DNA of 64,000 bases from Anaerocolumna sedimenticola (GTDB lineage Bacteria; Bacillota; Clostridia; Lachnospirales; Lachnospiraceae): contig NZ_CP048000.1 of the NCBI RefSeq assembly GCF_009931695.1, forward strand, positions 186,001-250,000. The letters are read 5' to 3'. The first letter of the stretch is position 1; every line of letters begins with the position of its first letter. Position numbers and translations under genes: made by a program. The notes below the pieces were generated by a model that was given only the letters and a program-made list of their open reading frames with translations, did not search any database and was not told the DNA's origin. Shown here piece by piece: positions 46,647-56,378 of this stretch.

Positions 46647-47048
46647 TTAATTATGGTTAAATTTATTTACCGCATCTTCTATTGTTTCGAATTTATGAAT
46701 GATTTTATATAATCCGGATAAACGAAAGATTCTGTCTACACTCTGATTTACTCCTGTTACCGCTACTTTTCCCCCTGTAAATATAATCTTTTTATAACGG
46801 CCCATTATAACTCCAATGCCTGAACTATCCATAAATTCTGATCCGGTAAAATCAAATATGATATCCTTTATATTTTTGCCTGTAATCAGCTTGTCCGATT
46901 GTTCCCGTATGGAAATCGCATTATGATGATCTAATTCTTCTAGTAACTTTATAACCAGGCAATTGTTAATTACCTCAAAATCTGCCTTCACCCCCTCCCG
47001 CAGCTGCATAACCGTAGTATTCATTGATTTCTTTTCCTGCTTGTCCAT
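46647..47048 (-). CDS. spoIIAA: Anti-sigma-F factor antagonist SpoIIAA
   Basis: This STAS-domain protein (133 residues from ATG 47048, with GGAAAGAGG upstream) frees sigma-F when unphosphorylated. It has LLEELDHHNAISIREQ and the phosphorylated Ser in EFMDSSGIGVIMGRYK. An internal ATG at 47024 would give 125 residues, closer to the usual 117. Its leader is a tandem duplication (47049-47214). Confidence 0.96.
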   Translation of the reverse strand: MDKQEKKSMNTTVMQLREGVKADFEVINNCLVIKLLEELDHHNAISIREQSDKLITGKNIKDIIFDFTGSEFMDSSGIGVIMGRYKKIIFTGGKVAVTGVNQSVDRIFRLSGLYKIIHKFETIEDAVNKFNHN

Positions 47049-47214
47049 ATATACCTCTTTCCTGAATATCCAATCTTTGATTGGATATTCGTTAATCCGT
47101 AGTTGAAAAAACAGTCTTTCGGTTTTTCAACATATACCTCTTTCCTGAATATCCAATCTTTGATTGGATATTCGTTAATCCGCAGTTGAAAAAACAGTCT
47201 TTCGGTTTTTCAAC
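47049..47214 (-). repeat. Tandem duplication (2 x 83 bp) in the spoIIA leader
   Basis: Two 83-bp units differ at one base (CCGTAG versus CCGCAG). Each has two hairpins, GAATATCCAATC/GATTGGATATTC and GTTGAAAAA/TTTTTCAAC, and a copy of the ribosome-binding sequence GGAAAGAGG. Only the unit next to spoIIAA is positioned to be used. Confidence 0.95.
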
Positions 47215-47301
47215 ATATACACCAAACCTTGTTTCTCAAATTTTCATGTTTTTACATTATATTACATATTTTATCATATATTTACTGTTCACTCTATAAA
47301 A

Positions 47302-47339
47302 AAAGACATCTCTAATGAAATATCACTAGAATTGTCTTT
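47302..47339 (-). terminator. Terminator after zinc-ribbon TPR gene
   Basis: On the minus strand AAAGACAATTCTA pairs with TAGAGATGTCTTT and is followed by a T-run, 30 bases after the stop. Confidence 0.85.
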
Positions 47340-47369
47340 CTTTACTGTCATTTTATCGTTTGTATCGTT

Positions 47370-48776
47370 TTATTCAATATCCGCTAATTTCCCCTGTGCT
47401 TCTGCCGCACGTCCGGAATCCGGGAATTGATCCAGTATTATGTTATAATATTTCTTTGCATTATCGTAATCGCTTAATTGATGATAAGAACGACCTATAA
47501 AATAAACAGCATCCACATTATTGGGATCAAATTCATAAGCTCTTATAAGGGTTTCAAGCGCTTCATCATATTTTCTATTGGAATATTGATCATCGTGACC
47601 TTTATCATACAGTTCTTTGGAAGCTTCTACATAAGTAGCATCTTTTATCTCGTTATATAAATCTTTTGCTTCCTGTTTTTCTAATTTATCCGGTTTAACT
47701 TTAACTAATGTATTGGCAATTTTTACATAATCTACATCACCTGGACTGCCGTCAGATAAGTCATCCATAAATAATTTAGCTGCTTTAAATAAATCATTAT
47801 ATATGGTATCATCATATTCAACTACTTCAAAACCATCAATTTGTGCCTGTAAATCTTTTACTTGCTGCTGTAAATCAGCATTTTTATTTTCCAGGGAAGA
47901 CACACTCTGGGAATTTTTATTTAATTCTGCACTAAATTCTACTTCCTGATTTTTCAGTTTGTTTTTATAGCTATTTTCCACTGTTGGTACGATTAAAAAG
48001 AAAACACCTAAAATACCGATTGCAATACCTAAAATTAAATTTACGAATACCCAAACATTGGGTTTATCTTCTTTATAAGTAGACTGGGGGAATACAGCCG
48101 GTTCTTGAATTTTACGGACATTTTCTTTCTCCGCGGTTTTACCATCATCCCTGATGGTCGCTGACATCTCACCTAATTCATGTAAATATCTTAATGTTGT
48201 TGTATTGGATACATCAATTTTATTTGCTTTAATCAGACATTTTACTGCTTTGTCCGTTTCCCCGTTTTTCATATAAAGAAGTGCCAATAACTGCAATGCT
48301 TTTACAAAATGGGGATTTAAACTCGTTACCTTTTTTAATTGAATAATTGCAAGATCATCGCTCCCTTGTTTTGCTGATGATAATGCCGAATTATACCTCT
48401 TGATTGTTTGATTTAAGGTATCCAGTTTCGTTGGGTTGGACTGAAGGGATTCCATGTATTCATCTGCATCATTATCCTTGGGTTGGAAATGCTTGCTGAT
48501 AACCCATTCACTAAGCGCAGAAACGGTCTCTCCAACCTCATAATATATCAATCCCAATAAATTCCTGGCGTTCGTATTTCTTTTATTTAACTCTAAGCTC
48601 TTTTTTAAAACTAATATGGCACCGGATAAGTCCCTGACTTTTGCTTTCTCCAGACCTTCATTATAATATTTATTGGATAACAAGTATATTTTTCTATATA
48701 TTGTTAAATCCTCACCGCATCTTTCACAGCGATTTCTTTTCGCTGCTACATCGCTGCCACACACCGGACAAATCAT
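47370..48776 (-). CDS. Zinc-ribbon and TPR membrane protein
   Basis: The protein is about 468 residues. It starts with a four-Cys zinc ribbon (MICPVCGSD, NRCERCGEDL). TPR-like repeats follow (about 25-200: GAILVLKKSLELNKRNTNAR, then QLKKVTSLNPHFVKALQLLA). A membrane helix lies near 245-265 (VWVFVNLILGIAIGILGVFF), then a coiled coil, then more TPRs (YDEALETLIRAYEFDPNNVD, YYNIILDQFPDSG). ATG 48776 has GGTGGAG 6 bases upstream and is preferred over the ATG or GTG slightly upstream. It probably scaffolds protein contacts on both sides of the membrane; no partner is known. Confidence 0.85.
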   Translation of the reverse strand: MICPVCGSDVAAKRNRCERCGEDLTIYRKIYLLSNKYYNEGLEKAKVRDLSGAILVLKKSLELNKRNTNARNLLGLIYYEVGETVSALSEWVISKHFQPKDNDADEYMESLQSNPTKLDTLNQTIKRYNSALSSAKQGSDDLAIIQLKKVTSLNPHFVKALQLLALLYMKNGETDKAVKCLIKANKIDVSNTTTLRYLHELGEMSATIRDDGKTAEKENVRKIQEPAVFPQSTYKEDKPNVWVFVNLILGIAIGILGVFFLIVPTVENSYKNKLKNQEVEFSAELNKNSQSVSSLENKNADLQQQVKDLQAQIDGFEVVEYDDTIYNDLFKAAKLFMDDLSDGSPGDVDYVKIANTLVKVKPDKLEKQEAKDLYNEIKDATYVEASKELYDKGHDDQYSNRKYDEALETLIRAYEFDPNNVDAVYFIGRSYHQLSDYDNAKKYYNIILDQFPDSGRAAEAQGKLADIE

Positions 48777-48831
48777 ATTCATCTCCACCTAACCGTTTTT
48801 TCTATGCTCACACTAACACCAATGCTTCCCA

Positions 48832-48870
48832 GCATAAATTGTGAAGAATAACAGCTTTTGCTATTCTTTT
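48832..48870 (+). repeat. Short hairpin repeat family 4, copy 2
   Basis: GCATAAATTGTGAAGAATAA, then a CTTTTGCTATTCTTTT segment, matches 43924-43961. It lies just upstream of the zinc-ribbon TPR gene. Confidence 0.65.
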
Positions 48871-48936
48871 CCAGCCTCGTATTAAAGGCTTTTGGCCCGC
48901 AAGTTTTTCACGAGGCAATCTCAACGATAATCCCTA

Positions 48937-49077
48937 TTATTTATCCTTTAAATCTTTAAGCATGGTTTTTATAATATCAGTAATATCTGATAAATCATTA
49001 TTATTAATAACATCTTCTGCCTGATCTACTTCAAGGCTTGGTTGAAATTTAGCTATTTCTTCATCGAAATTAATCAT
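48937..49077 (-). CDS. Very small acidic protein, unknown function
   Basis: A 46-residue frame from ATG 49077 (GAGG 5 bases ahead) starts MINFDEEIAKFQPSLEVDQA and ends DIIKTMLKDLKDK. It has no cysteine or membrane segment. The good ribosome-binding site and plausible composition support it; I do not recognise the family. It lies upstream of the zinc-ribbon TPR gene in the same direction. Confidence 0.55.
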   Translation of the reverse strand: MINFDEEIAKFQPSLEVDQAEDVINNNDLSDITDIIKTMLKDLKDK

Positions 49078-49310
49078 ATTAACCTCTTTTCTAACATTAA
49101 GATGAAAGAATGTACCCTGGCACATACTCGCGTCTGCGCGGCCGGTAATTACGATAATCTTACTCTACTATAGGTATACTATTTCTCTGGACATATACAT
49201 CATAACCAGTTTAGGAATAAAAATCAAGTTAATATTTACCCTGTATTCATAAAAACAATAATGCCCTAGAGATCAGGAATCTAAAACTAAAGTTTCCGGC
49301 TAATGTTAAG

Positions 49311-49330
49311 CAAGGGGCAAAAGCCCCTTG
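49311..49330 (-). terminator. Short hairpin downstream of the 55-residue gene
   Basis: CAAGGGGC and GCCCCTTG form a perfect stem with a 4-base loop, about 100 bases after the stop. There is no T-run. I see nothing else in 49126-49427. Confidence 0.45.
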
Positions 49331-49427
49331 TGAGTTAAAAACCATAGAATTACTACTTCCATTATAATATTACTAATTTTTTATGCAAGAAAAACAGTTC
49401 GATTCCCTTCGACACAGTACCCTATTA

Positions 49428-49595
49428 TTACCAATTTTTATAATTTTTACAACTCTTACAGATTGCTTTCCAGCCGACAATTTTGCGATATTTACTGTGC
49501 AGGACCGGTTTTTCTTTCGTGGTCTTTATAGCTTCTTTTCTTACAGCAAGACATTCGTTCTCATCAATGTCTTCTCTGATAATAGGGCATTCCAT
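49428..49595 (-). CDS. Small cysteine-containing protein, unknown function
   Basis: A 55-residue frame from ATG 49595 (AGGAG 11 bases upstream) reads MECPIIREDIDENECLAVRK and ends WKAICKSCKNYKNW. Two cysteines lie in each end region, which suggests metal binding. The frame extends upstream to a TTG at 49631 in MITE-derived sequence, but that start has no ribosome-binding site. It follows valS by about 45 bases. I do not recognise the family with certainty. Confidence 0.7.
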   Translation of the reverse strand: MECPIIREDIDENECLAVRKEAIKTTKEKPVLHSKYRKIVGWKAICKSCKNYKNW

Positions 49596-49612
49596 GTTTA
49601 TTACATCTCCTT

Positions 49613-49636
49613 TAACAATATAGTTTCGCAATACCT
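49613..49636 (-). repeat. Remnant end of MITE-like element (family 3)
   Basis: ACAATATAGTTTCGCAATACC resembles one terminus of the elements at 43085 and 56230. It lies between valS and the small cysteine-containing gene. Confidence 0.5.
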
Positions 49637-49640
49637 AAAC

Positions 49641-52304
49641 TTATTTGCTAAGATGTTGTAAACGTTCCATTACCTGAGCCATCATATTGGTATATTTCTC
49701 TAATTTATCCTTTTCTTCTGTGATTTTTGCTTCCGGAGCCTTACTTACGAATTTCTCGTTACTCAGCATACCCTTTACTCTCTGTAATTCGCCTTCTAAT
49801 CTGACTTTTTCTTTGGTAAGCCGTTCGATTTCTTTCTCCACATCTACCAGGTCTGCAAACGGCATGTAAATGGATGCTTCCGGAATAACCGCAGCTACGG
49901 AATCTGCCGGGATACCAGTTTTATCTTTCTGAATTGTCACTTCGGCTGCATAACCTAACGTAGCAAAAAATACTTTACTGTTATCAAATATAATTCTGAC
50001 TCTTTCATTTTCAGATACAACAATGACAGAAGCTTTCCTGCTTGGCGGAACATTCATGTCGGTACGTACATTTCTTATTCCCTTTACCGCAGCTTTAATG
50101 ATTTCAACAGCTTCCTCTTCTGTCTGGTAAGCAAATTCTTCCTCATAAACAGGCCATTCCGAAATCATAATGGATTCGTCGTCTGCATTTTTTCCTTCCA
50201 TTTCTTTTAAGGTACAGAAGATTTCCTCCGTTATAAAAGGCATATATGGATGCAGAAGTTTTAAGGAAATGGTTAATACCTGTTTCAAAGTCCAGATTGC
50301 ACTTCCTTTGGTTTCATCCGTATCACTGTATAATCTTGGTTTTACCATTTCAATATACCAGTCACAGAATTCTTCCCATACAAAATCATAGATTTTCTGA
50401 ACGGCTATACCTAATTCAAAATTATCCATATTATCCGTAACATCTTTAACCAGGGTATTGGCTTTGGACAGTATCCATTTATCCGCATCGGTTAAGGTTT
50501 TAGGATCAATCGAATCACCCGTCTGAGCTTTCTCCAGGTTCATCATGATAAATCTGGAGGCATTCCATACTTTATTGGCAAAATTACGGCTTGCTTCTAC
50601 TCTTTCCCAGTAAAAACGCATATCGTTACCGGGAGCATTCCCTGTAATTAATGTTAATCTTAAGGCGTCTGCACCGTATTTATCAATGATTTCCAACGGA
50701 TCAATACCATTACCAAGGGATTTACTCATCTTACGACCCTGGGAGTCTCTTACCAGACCATGAATTAAAACTTTACTAAACGGAGCTTTGCCGGTATATT
50801 CGAAACCGGAAAATACCATACGGATAACCCAGAAGAAAATAATATCATATCCGGTTACCAATACGTCAGTAGGATAGAAATATTTTAAATCTTCCGTTTC
50901 TTCCGGCCATCCAAGAGTGGAAAACGGCCAAAGGGCTGAACTGAACCAGGTATCCAAAGTATCCTCATCCTGTTTCAAATGTGTGTGGCCGCATTTCGGG
51001 CATTTATCCGGAGTATCTTTCGATACAACTACTTCACCGCACTTCTCGCAGTAATAAGCAGGAATCCGGTGGCCCCACCATAACTGCCTGGATATACACC
51101 AATCTCTGATATTATCCGTCCAATTAAAATAAATCTTGTCAAAACGTTCCGGTACGAACTGCACGTCACCCTTTTTAACAGCTTCAACTGCCGGTTTAAT
51201 CAACTCGTCCATCTTAACGAACCACTGCTGTTTAATAAGAGGCTCAACCGTAGTCTTACATCTGTCATGGGTACCAACGTTATGGACATGATCTTCCACT
51301 TTCACTAATAATCCCATTTCCTCCAGCTCTTTAACCATAAGCTTTCTGGCTTCATAACGGTCCATTCCCTCATATTTACCGCCGTTCTGATTAATGGTTG
51401 CATCATCATTCATAACATTGATTTCAGGAAGGTTATGTCGTTTTCCTACTTCAAAGTCATTGGGGTCATGAGCGGGTGTAATTTTAACAACACCGGTACC
51501 AAACTCTTTATCTACGTAAGCATCTGCTATAATAGGAATTTCTTTATTAACTAACGGAAGTTTTACCATTTTACCGATTAAATCCTTATATCTTTCATCA
51601 TCGGGATGAACGGCAACAGCTGAGTCTCCCAGCATGGTCTCCGGTCTGGTCGTTGCAACTTCTACAAATTTATCGCTGCCGACGATAGGATACTTTATAT
51701 GCCAAAAATGTCCGGCCTGTTCCTCATGTTCAACTTCCGCATCGGAAATACTTGTCTGACATACCGGACACCAATTGATGATTCTGGAACCTTTATAAAT
51801 ATATCCTTTTTCATACAAACGGATAAAAACTTCGGTTACGGCCTTAGAACAGCCCTCATCCATGGTAAATCGTTCTCTGTCCCAGTCACAGGAAGAGCCT
51901 AATTTCTTTAACTGACTGATAATTCTGCCGCCGTATTCGTCTTTCCATTCCCAGGCCCTTTTAAGGAACCCTTCCCTGCCAAGGGTTTCTTTATCGATGC
52001 CTTCTTTCTTTAACTGTTCGATAATCTTTACTTCTGTCGCAATACTTGCATGGTCTGTTCCCGGCTGCCATAAGGCATTATATCCCTGCATTCTCTTAAA
52101 TCGTATGAGAATATCCTGCATGGTATTATCCAAAGCATGTCCCATGTGTAACTGTCCGGTAATATTCGGCGGGGGAATTACTATTGTAAATGGTTTTTTC
52201 TTTTTATCTGCTTCGGCATGAAAATATTTCTTATTCAGCCATTTTGCATATAATCTTCCCTCAATCTCCTGGGGATTATAATTTTTTGCTAATTCTTTCT
52301 CCAT
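49641..52304 (-). CDS. valS: Valyl-tRNA synthetase
   Basis: The 887-residue class I synthetase charges tRNA-Val. It has [20 protein letters not shown] (HIGH-type motif), the editing domain [57 protein letters not shown] (zinc), [11 protein letters not shown] (KMSKS) and a C-terminal coiled coil ([20 protein letters not shown]). Its length is standard. Control is by a T-box leader upstream. Confidence 0.98.
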   Translation of the reverse strand: MEKELAKNYNPQEIEGRLYAKWLNKKYFHAEADKKKKPFTIVIPPPNITGQLHMGHALDNTMQDILIRFKRMQGYNALWQPGTDHASIATEVKIIEQLKKEGIDKETLGREGFLKRAWEWKDEYGGRIISQLKKLGSSCDWDRERFTMDEGCSKAVTEVFIRLYEKGYIYKGSRIINWCPVCQTSISDAEVEHEEQAGHFWHIKYPIVGSDKFVEVATTRPETMLGDSAVAVHPDDERYKDLIGKMVKLPLVNKEIPIIADAYVDKEFGTGVVKITPAHDPNDFEVGKRHNLPEINVMNDDATINQNGGKYEGMDRYEARKLMVKELEEMGLLVKVEDHVHNVGTHDRCKTTVEPLIKQQWFVKMDELIKPAVEAVKKGDVQFVPERFDKIYFNWTDNIRDWCISRQLWWGHRIPAYYCEKCGEVVVSKDTPDKCPKCGHTHLKQDEDTLDTWFSSALWPFSTLGWPEETEDLKYFYPTDVLVTGYDIIFFWVIRMVFSGFEYTGKAPFSKVLIHGLVRDSQGRKMSKSLGNGIDPLEIIDKYGADALRLTLITGNAPGNDMRFYWERVEASRNFANKVWNASRFIMMNLEKAQTGDSIDPKTLTDADKWILSKANTLVKDVTDNMDNFELGIAVQKIYDFVWEEFCDWYIEMVKPRLYSDTDETKGSAIWTLKQVLTISLKLLHPYMPFITEEIFCTLKEMEGKNADDESIMISEWPVYEEEFAYQTEEEAVEIIKAAVKGIRNVRTDMNVPPSRKASVIVVSENERVRIIFDNSKVFFATLGYAAEVTIQKDKTGIPADSVAAVIPEASIYMPFADLVDVEKEIERLTKEKVRLEGELQRVKGMLSNEKFVSKAPEAKITEEKDKLEKYTNMMAQVMERLQHLSK

Positions 52305-52377
52305 TGTATTTCTCCTTTATTCTTTGATTGATAACCGGAAACTTTTTATCTTACCGATAGGAAGCAATTACCTAAAA

Positions 52378-52671
52378 AATAAAAAAAGTCCTTCGTCTTA
52401 AAGGACGAAGAACCGCGGTACCACCTTTATTTACGGCTATTCAGTTCAATAAAAGCCGCCTTAAGTGCCGGGGCTAAAACCTGGCACGGGTCTATAACGG
52501 GACCTCCCGTTATTTCCTACTTACTTTCAGAAATACTGTTCCGGAGCTACCTTCAATAAATTCTCTTTAAGATAACCTTTCAGCCTTTGAGTTATCCTCT
52601 CTGGTAAGATTATTTATCTAATCCTCTCCATCCTTACATTTTCCATTCTATTTAACTGTAAGTTTTACATA
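52378..52671 (-). promoter_or_regulatory. Valine T-box riboswitch leader of valS
   Basis: The minus strand carries the T-box motif GGTGGTACCGCGG at 52413-52425. It is followed by a terminator (CTTCGTCC TTTAA GACGAAG plus TTTTTTT). GAAGGTAGC in the stem I region offers a GTA valine specifier. Uncharged tRNA-Val should favour antitermination. Confidence 0.92.
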
Positions 52672-52677
52672 ACTATA

Positions 52678-52706
52678 ATAATAAGAAATGAATACGCATC
52701 TGTCAA
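52678..52706 (-). promoter_or_regulatory. Promoter of the valS T-box transcript
   Basis: On the minus strand TTGACA and TATTAT lie exactly 17 bases apart, directly upstream of the T-box leader. Confidence 0.85.
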
Positions 52707-52721
52707 GTAGTTTTTAGTCTA

Positions 52722-53948
52722 TTATAGATAGATACCATAATCCTTTAGTTTCCTTGTAACTTCTTCCCGGTTTTCCGGTCTTTGATTTATAAATTCCGTG
52801 ATATCTTCAATACTTTTTTCTTTTAATATATTATTATATTCAATTCTCTCTCTTAGCTTTTGCCTCCGTACATTCAGACGGTGGCGAACCTCTACCATTT
52901 CTTTGCTGTCAAGGACAGCTGCTGCCTGGTATACCCAGATGTCCGGATCTTTTAAATCATAACTTCTTAATTCCTTTACCAGCTCTCTGTTATAAAACTC
53001 CAACTGTTTGGTATTTTTCTCGTATGCTTTTTCTTCTTCCTTTGCCTTCAGATACTGTTCCCACAAAAACCAAAGCTCCGCATAACTGTTAACCATGTAT
53101 TTCTGGTAAGAGTACTCCAGTTCGTTGGTATTGTTAATAAATTTAATTTTTACCTTATTTAACAGGTTTATTGCTTTATTCAACTTACGCTCCGTTAATT
53201 TCATGTCATTTCTGTTTATACCGGAGTTGATAAAGATGTAAACCGCTGAAACAAGTGCCATAATTATAGTCATAAGAAATGGAATCTGCATATTTGCCTT
53301 GGTAACGTTCTGCAGGATGATAAAGAGTAAAAACAGGGAAATCACCAGTATACAGGTAACTGCAGCTATATTTTTCAAATACGTATGCTTACTTAATATT
53401 TCTTCTTTCTGGTATTGCAGAGCACCTTTTTCCCCCTCCAGATATTTCATATCTGTTTTGATGGTATTGTTATATGCTTCATTGTTTTTCATCTTTATCA
53501 ATTCTTTGGGTAGAACATCCTCATATTTGGCAATATGCTTAAATTGAGTATCGGTTATTTTTCTTGTATTGTTCTGATATTTAGCCCTTTCTCTCGTGAA
53601 TGTGATTATTTTCCTGGCCGTATCATTTAAGTATTCCCGTTCATCAGGCGGAATTTGCTCCAGCTTCTGGATATCGGTCAGATAGGACGTTACCGCCTGG
53701 TATTCTACCTTTAACTCTTCTAATTGCTTCGAGCTCTCGATAATCTGATCACAGTTATCAGCGATAAAATCACCACTGTCTGTATTCGGTTTAAATTCAG
53801 TTTCTTTGTTTTCTGATTTATCCGTACTTTTATTAATTTCATCTTCCATTGTATTAATAAAACCGTCAGATTCCTGCTTTTTGTTTTGTTTTACAGGCGA
53901 TTCCTTTTTTTTATTTTTTACGGTAAATAATCTTTTTATAATGCCCAT
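52722..53948 (-). CDS. Coiled-coil membrane protein of the DUF5716/DUF5717 module
   Basis: The 408-residue protein starts with a Lys-rich segment and an acidic disordered part (about 1-60), then a long helical coiled coil. Two adjacent membrane helices follow near 195-245 (IAAVTCILVISLFLLFIIL and PFLMTIIMALVSAVYIFI), then a second coiled-coil half (YLKAKEEEKAYEKNTKQLEF). The ends both appear cytosolic. It is 17 bases downstream of the TPR-like gene. I do not recognise the family. It may be the membrane anchor of a complex formed with the two preceding gene products. Confidence 0.75.
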   Translation of the reverse strand: MGIIKRLFTVKNKKKESPVKQNKKQESDGFINTMEDEINKSTDKSENKETEFKPNTDSGDFIADNCDQIIESSKQLEELKVEYQAVTSYLTDIQKLEQIPPDEREYLNDTARKIITFTRERAKYQNNTRKITDTQFKHIAKYEDVLPKELIKMKNNEAYNNTIKTDMKYLEGEKGALQYQKEEILSKHTYLKNIAAVTCILVISLFLLFIILQNVTKANMQIPFLMTIIMALVSAVYIFINSGINRNDMKLTERKLNKAINLLNKVKIKFINNTNELEYSYQKYMVNSYAELWFLWEQYLKAKEEEKAYEKNTKQLEFYNRELVKELRSYDLKDPDIWVYQAAAVLDSKEMVEVRHRLNVRRQKLRERIEYNNILKEKSIEDITEFINQRPENREEVTRKLKDYGIYL

Positions 53949-53965
53949 TTAAATTTCTCTCCTGT

Positions 53966-54802
53966 TTATGAGTTTTCCCTCCGGAATTCCTGTTTCCACC
54001 CATTAATTAATTCACCGGCTATTTGATAAAAAGGAACAATCTGCCCGGCATTCTTATGTTCAAAAAGGCTTTCTATTACTTCATAACCACTGGAGGACTC
54101 TGCTTCCTGATAATACTCATCCAGCTCATTTTTGATCTTCTCCAGGTATTCCTCACCGACTCCATAATTCAGGACTTCCTGATTCAGTTTTTCTTCCTGC
54201 TTACTCAATATTAAAGTACAAAGGTACTGTTTAAGGGATTCTTTATTATGGTTACGCTCATAAGCCTGCTTAAACACTTCAGCTGCCGCAGCCAAACCAA
54301 TGGTGTAAATCTGTGCCAATGCCAAATTATGTATCAGATCTCCATACTGCAAACTATCAAGGGAAGCTGCTTCAGGACTGTTCAAAATCATTTCATACTC
54401 CATAACGGCTTCCGTATATTGCCTGTATTTAATGTAATTATCTGCTTTTTTCTTTCTTCGTTCTATGGGTGTTAAATTTCCCCATTCATCCATAATAACC
54501 AACAGCTGTTTAATCTCTGTCTCCGTATAATAATCAGCACTGCATAAAACACATACCACATAATCCTTTAGTCCAGCCTTGGACTCCAGTAACTTCGATA
54601 GCTTGTCTGCCCCCTGAACAAGCTTTAGTACCATACGAATCCAATTAATTAAAGTATCATTGAAGAAGTCCTCCGTAATAACTTCAATGTTATTATATAT
54701 GTAATAACATAATTCCTCAATGGAATAGAGATATGTATCCGTAAGTTTAACATGATAAGGCTGCTCTGCCAGTTTACCGTTACATAAAATCAATTTTCCC
54801 AT
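53966..54802 (-). CDS. TPR-like helical protein of the DUF5716/DUF5717 module
   Basis: The 278-residue cytosolic protein begins MGKLILCNGKLAEQPYHV, continues TYLYSIEELCYYIYNNIEVI and DFFNDTLINWIRM, and has TPR-like helices in the middle (KKKADNYIKYRQYTEAVMEY, HNLALAQIYTIGLAAAAEVF). It lies 18 bases after the HSP70-like gene and 17 before the membrane protein gene, which strongly suggests one operon. I do not recognise a named family with certainty. Confidence 0.75.
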   Translation of the reverse strand: MGKLILCNGKLAEQPYHVKLTDTYLYSIEELCYYIYNNIEVITEDFFNDTLINWIRMVLKLVQGADKLSKLLESKAGLKDYVVCVLCSADYYTETEIKQLLVIMDEWGNLTPIERRKKKADNYIKYRQYTEAVMEYEMILNSPEAASLDSLQYGDLIHNLALAQIYTIGLAAAAEVFKQAYERNHNKESLKQYLCTLILSKQEEKLNQEVLNYGVGEEYLEKIKNELDEYYQEAESSSGYEVIESLFEHKNAGQIVPFYQIAGELINGWKQEFRRENS

Positions 54803-54820
54803 AAACCCCTCCTGAAACTC

Positions 54821-56089
54821 TTAATATACGATTTCTTTTTCCCATATCCGGTTAGTAGATGGATAGAGACTTCCAAACCCCTTATCTTTTATTGAAATAA
54901 CTGCAGTATTCTTACTTAAAAATTTTATTCTAACCTCTACTCTGGTAGTTTTATTCGGTCGGTTCGGCAGCCCGTCCAAAGATATGGTATAAGGTATCGT
55001 TTCGTGTTTTAAGATGTCTTTCCGGTAAATGGTAATCTCGTGTAAGTCATCCAGAATCAAATCCATTTTTTCTTCCACTTCACACCAAAGGGTACCTGCT
55101 TTCGCTAATACTGCTTCCGCCTGTTTTGTATCATAATACCCTAACAGATAAAAGGTACTGGAAATCATATCGTCCCCTAAAAGTAAAATATTATCTAATT
55201 TATGTTCTCCCGATAATTCCTTTGCAGCAAAGCATGCACCTTTAACATAGAGATTCTGCCCTTTAAATACTCTTCTGCCGATACACAGTTCTTTCAGGAC
55301 TTTATCTGCCCAGTTTCCCTCAAACCCTTTACCGGTGATATAAATAGTAGATACAATTTGCTTATGAAGTGCCTGGTTTGCCAGATTACGAAACAGATAT
55401 TCCAGTTTTTCTTTATCCGTAATATCTGCTGCAACCTGATTATTTAAAATATCCCGATAATTCTTTTCTTCCATATCCACCAGATAGGGCAGCGATTTTC
55501 TCTCTATCAGCAGCTGCTGATAGAGCAGGCCATTTTCATCAAAATCAAATAATCCAACATCATTCATCCATAATTCTTTATTTTGATAGAGGGCATAATA
55601 TTGATAGCTTTGGGAATGACTTTGAACGAATGCCCGGTCTTTTCCGATACCCATACTGTTAAGGGCTTTATATATCCCGTCTTTTAGTGTTTCGGATGGT
55701 TCTTTAACTGTAACGACTATTTTTTGTATACTATTTAAGGGATAATAAATTTTTAACAGCTGAAGACATTTACGTAAATACTTCTCCAGTAAAGCAACAG
55801 GACTAAAGGGCACTCCATATATATCCGTATCTTCCTGATTTATAACTTTCGTTATTAACCGATCGATCAATACTCCTGCCCCGGATTCCTGACAGTAAAA
55901 TGATTCCTCTCCGTATACCCATTCTTTGGTTCTCTGCTTTACACCAAGTGCGGTAGGTATCAAATATTTGGTTTTATCGGAAGTCGCACATATGGATTCC
56001 GGTTCCAGCGTTTTGGGATTATAACAGCAGATCTGTGAATCCTGTTCACAAAGATCAAATCCCACAATAAGACTTCTTTGTTCACTCAT
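54821..56089 (-). CDS. DUF5716-type, HSP70/actin-fold-like protein
   Basis: The 422-residue protein starts with a phosphate-loop-like strand (SLIVGFDLCEQDSQICCYN). It then has FVQSHSQSYQYYALYQ, STIYITGKGFEGNWADKVLK and LYVKGACFAAKELSG, the order expected of an HSP70/actin ATPase fold. The last ~60 residues (ETIPYTISLDGLPNRPNKTT, RVEVRIKFLSKNTAVISIKD) look like the beta-sandwich of HSP70 proteins. It therefore resembles a divergent HSP70 with shortened domains. Residues for ATP binding are not all obvious. The family label is from memory. Confidence 0.72.
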   Translation of the reverse strand: MSEQRSLIVGFDLCEQDSQICCYNPKTLEPESICATSDKTKYLIPTALGVKQRTKEWVYGEESFYCQESGAGVLIDRLITKVINQEDTDIYGVPFSPVALLEKYLRKCLQLLKIYYPLNSIQKIVVTVKEPSETLKDGIYKALNSMGIGKDRAFVQSHSQSYQYYALYQNKELWMNDVGLFDFDENGLLYQQLLIERKSLPYLVDMEEKNYRDILNNQVAADITDKEKLEYLFRNLANQALHKQIVSTIYITGKGFEGNWADKVLKELCIGRRVFKGQNLYVKGACFAAKELSGEHKLDNILLLGDDMISSTFYLLGYYDTKQAEAVLAKAGTLWCEVEEKMDLILDDLHEITIYRKDILKHETIPYTISLDGLPNRPNKTTRVEVRIKFLSKNTAVISIKDKGFGSLYPSTNRIWEKEIVY

Positions 56090-56229
56090 ATTTTACCTCC
56101 CATTGTTATTTATGATTAGGATTGGAGTGCCAAACTCCAAGTTAATTATGGTTCCGTCAATCTGCACCATTTATTTCTTGATTTTGTGATGTGCAAATTG
56201 AAAGCTTTTGACGCCCAATCTAAATAGAT

Positions 56230-56375
56230 GATTGCGAAACTATGTAGTTTTTCGTATATACCATACAATTGATACGAATTTTAGAGCTTCAATTGCCCTC
56301 TGGGCAAAATTCAGCTCTAAAATTGTATTAATTGCATGGTATATAGATACAATATTTTGGAGTTTCGCAATTACC
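56230..56375 (-). mobile_element. MITE-like inverted-repeat element (family 3), second copy
   Basis: The ~146-bp element has the same arms as that at 43085 but in reverse orientation (ATTGCGAAACTATGTAGTTT at the left, TTTTGGAGTTTCGCAATTACC at the right). A GCCCTCTGGGC hairpin lies at its centre. It ends 3 bases from the stop codon of the 1187-residue gene. No clear target duplication is seen here. Confidence 0.85.
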
Positions 56376-56378
56376 AAA

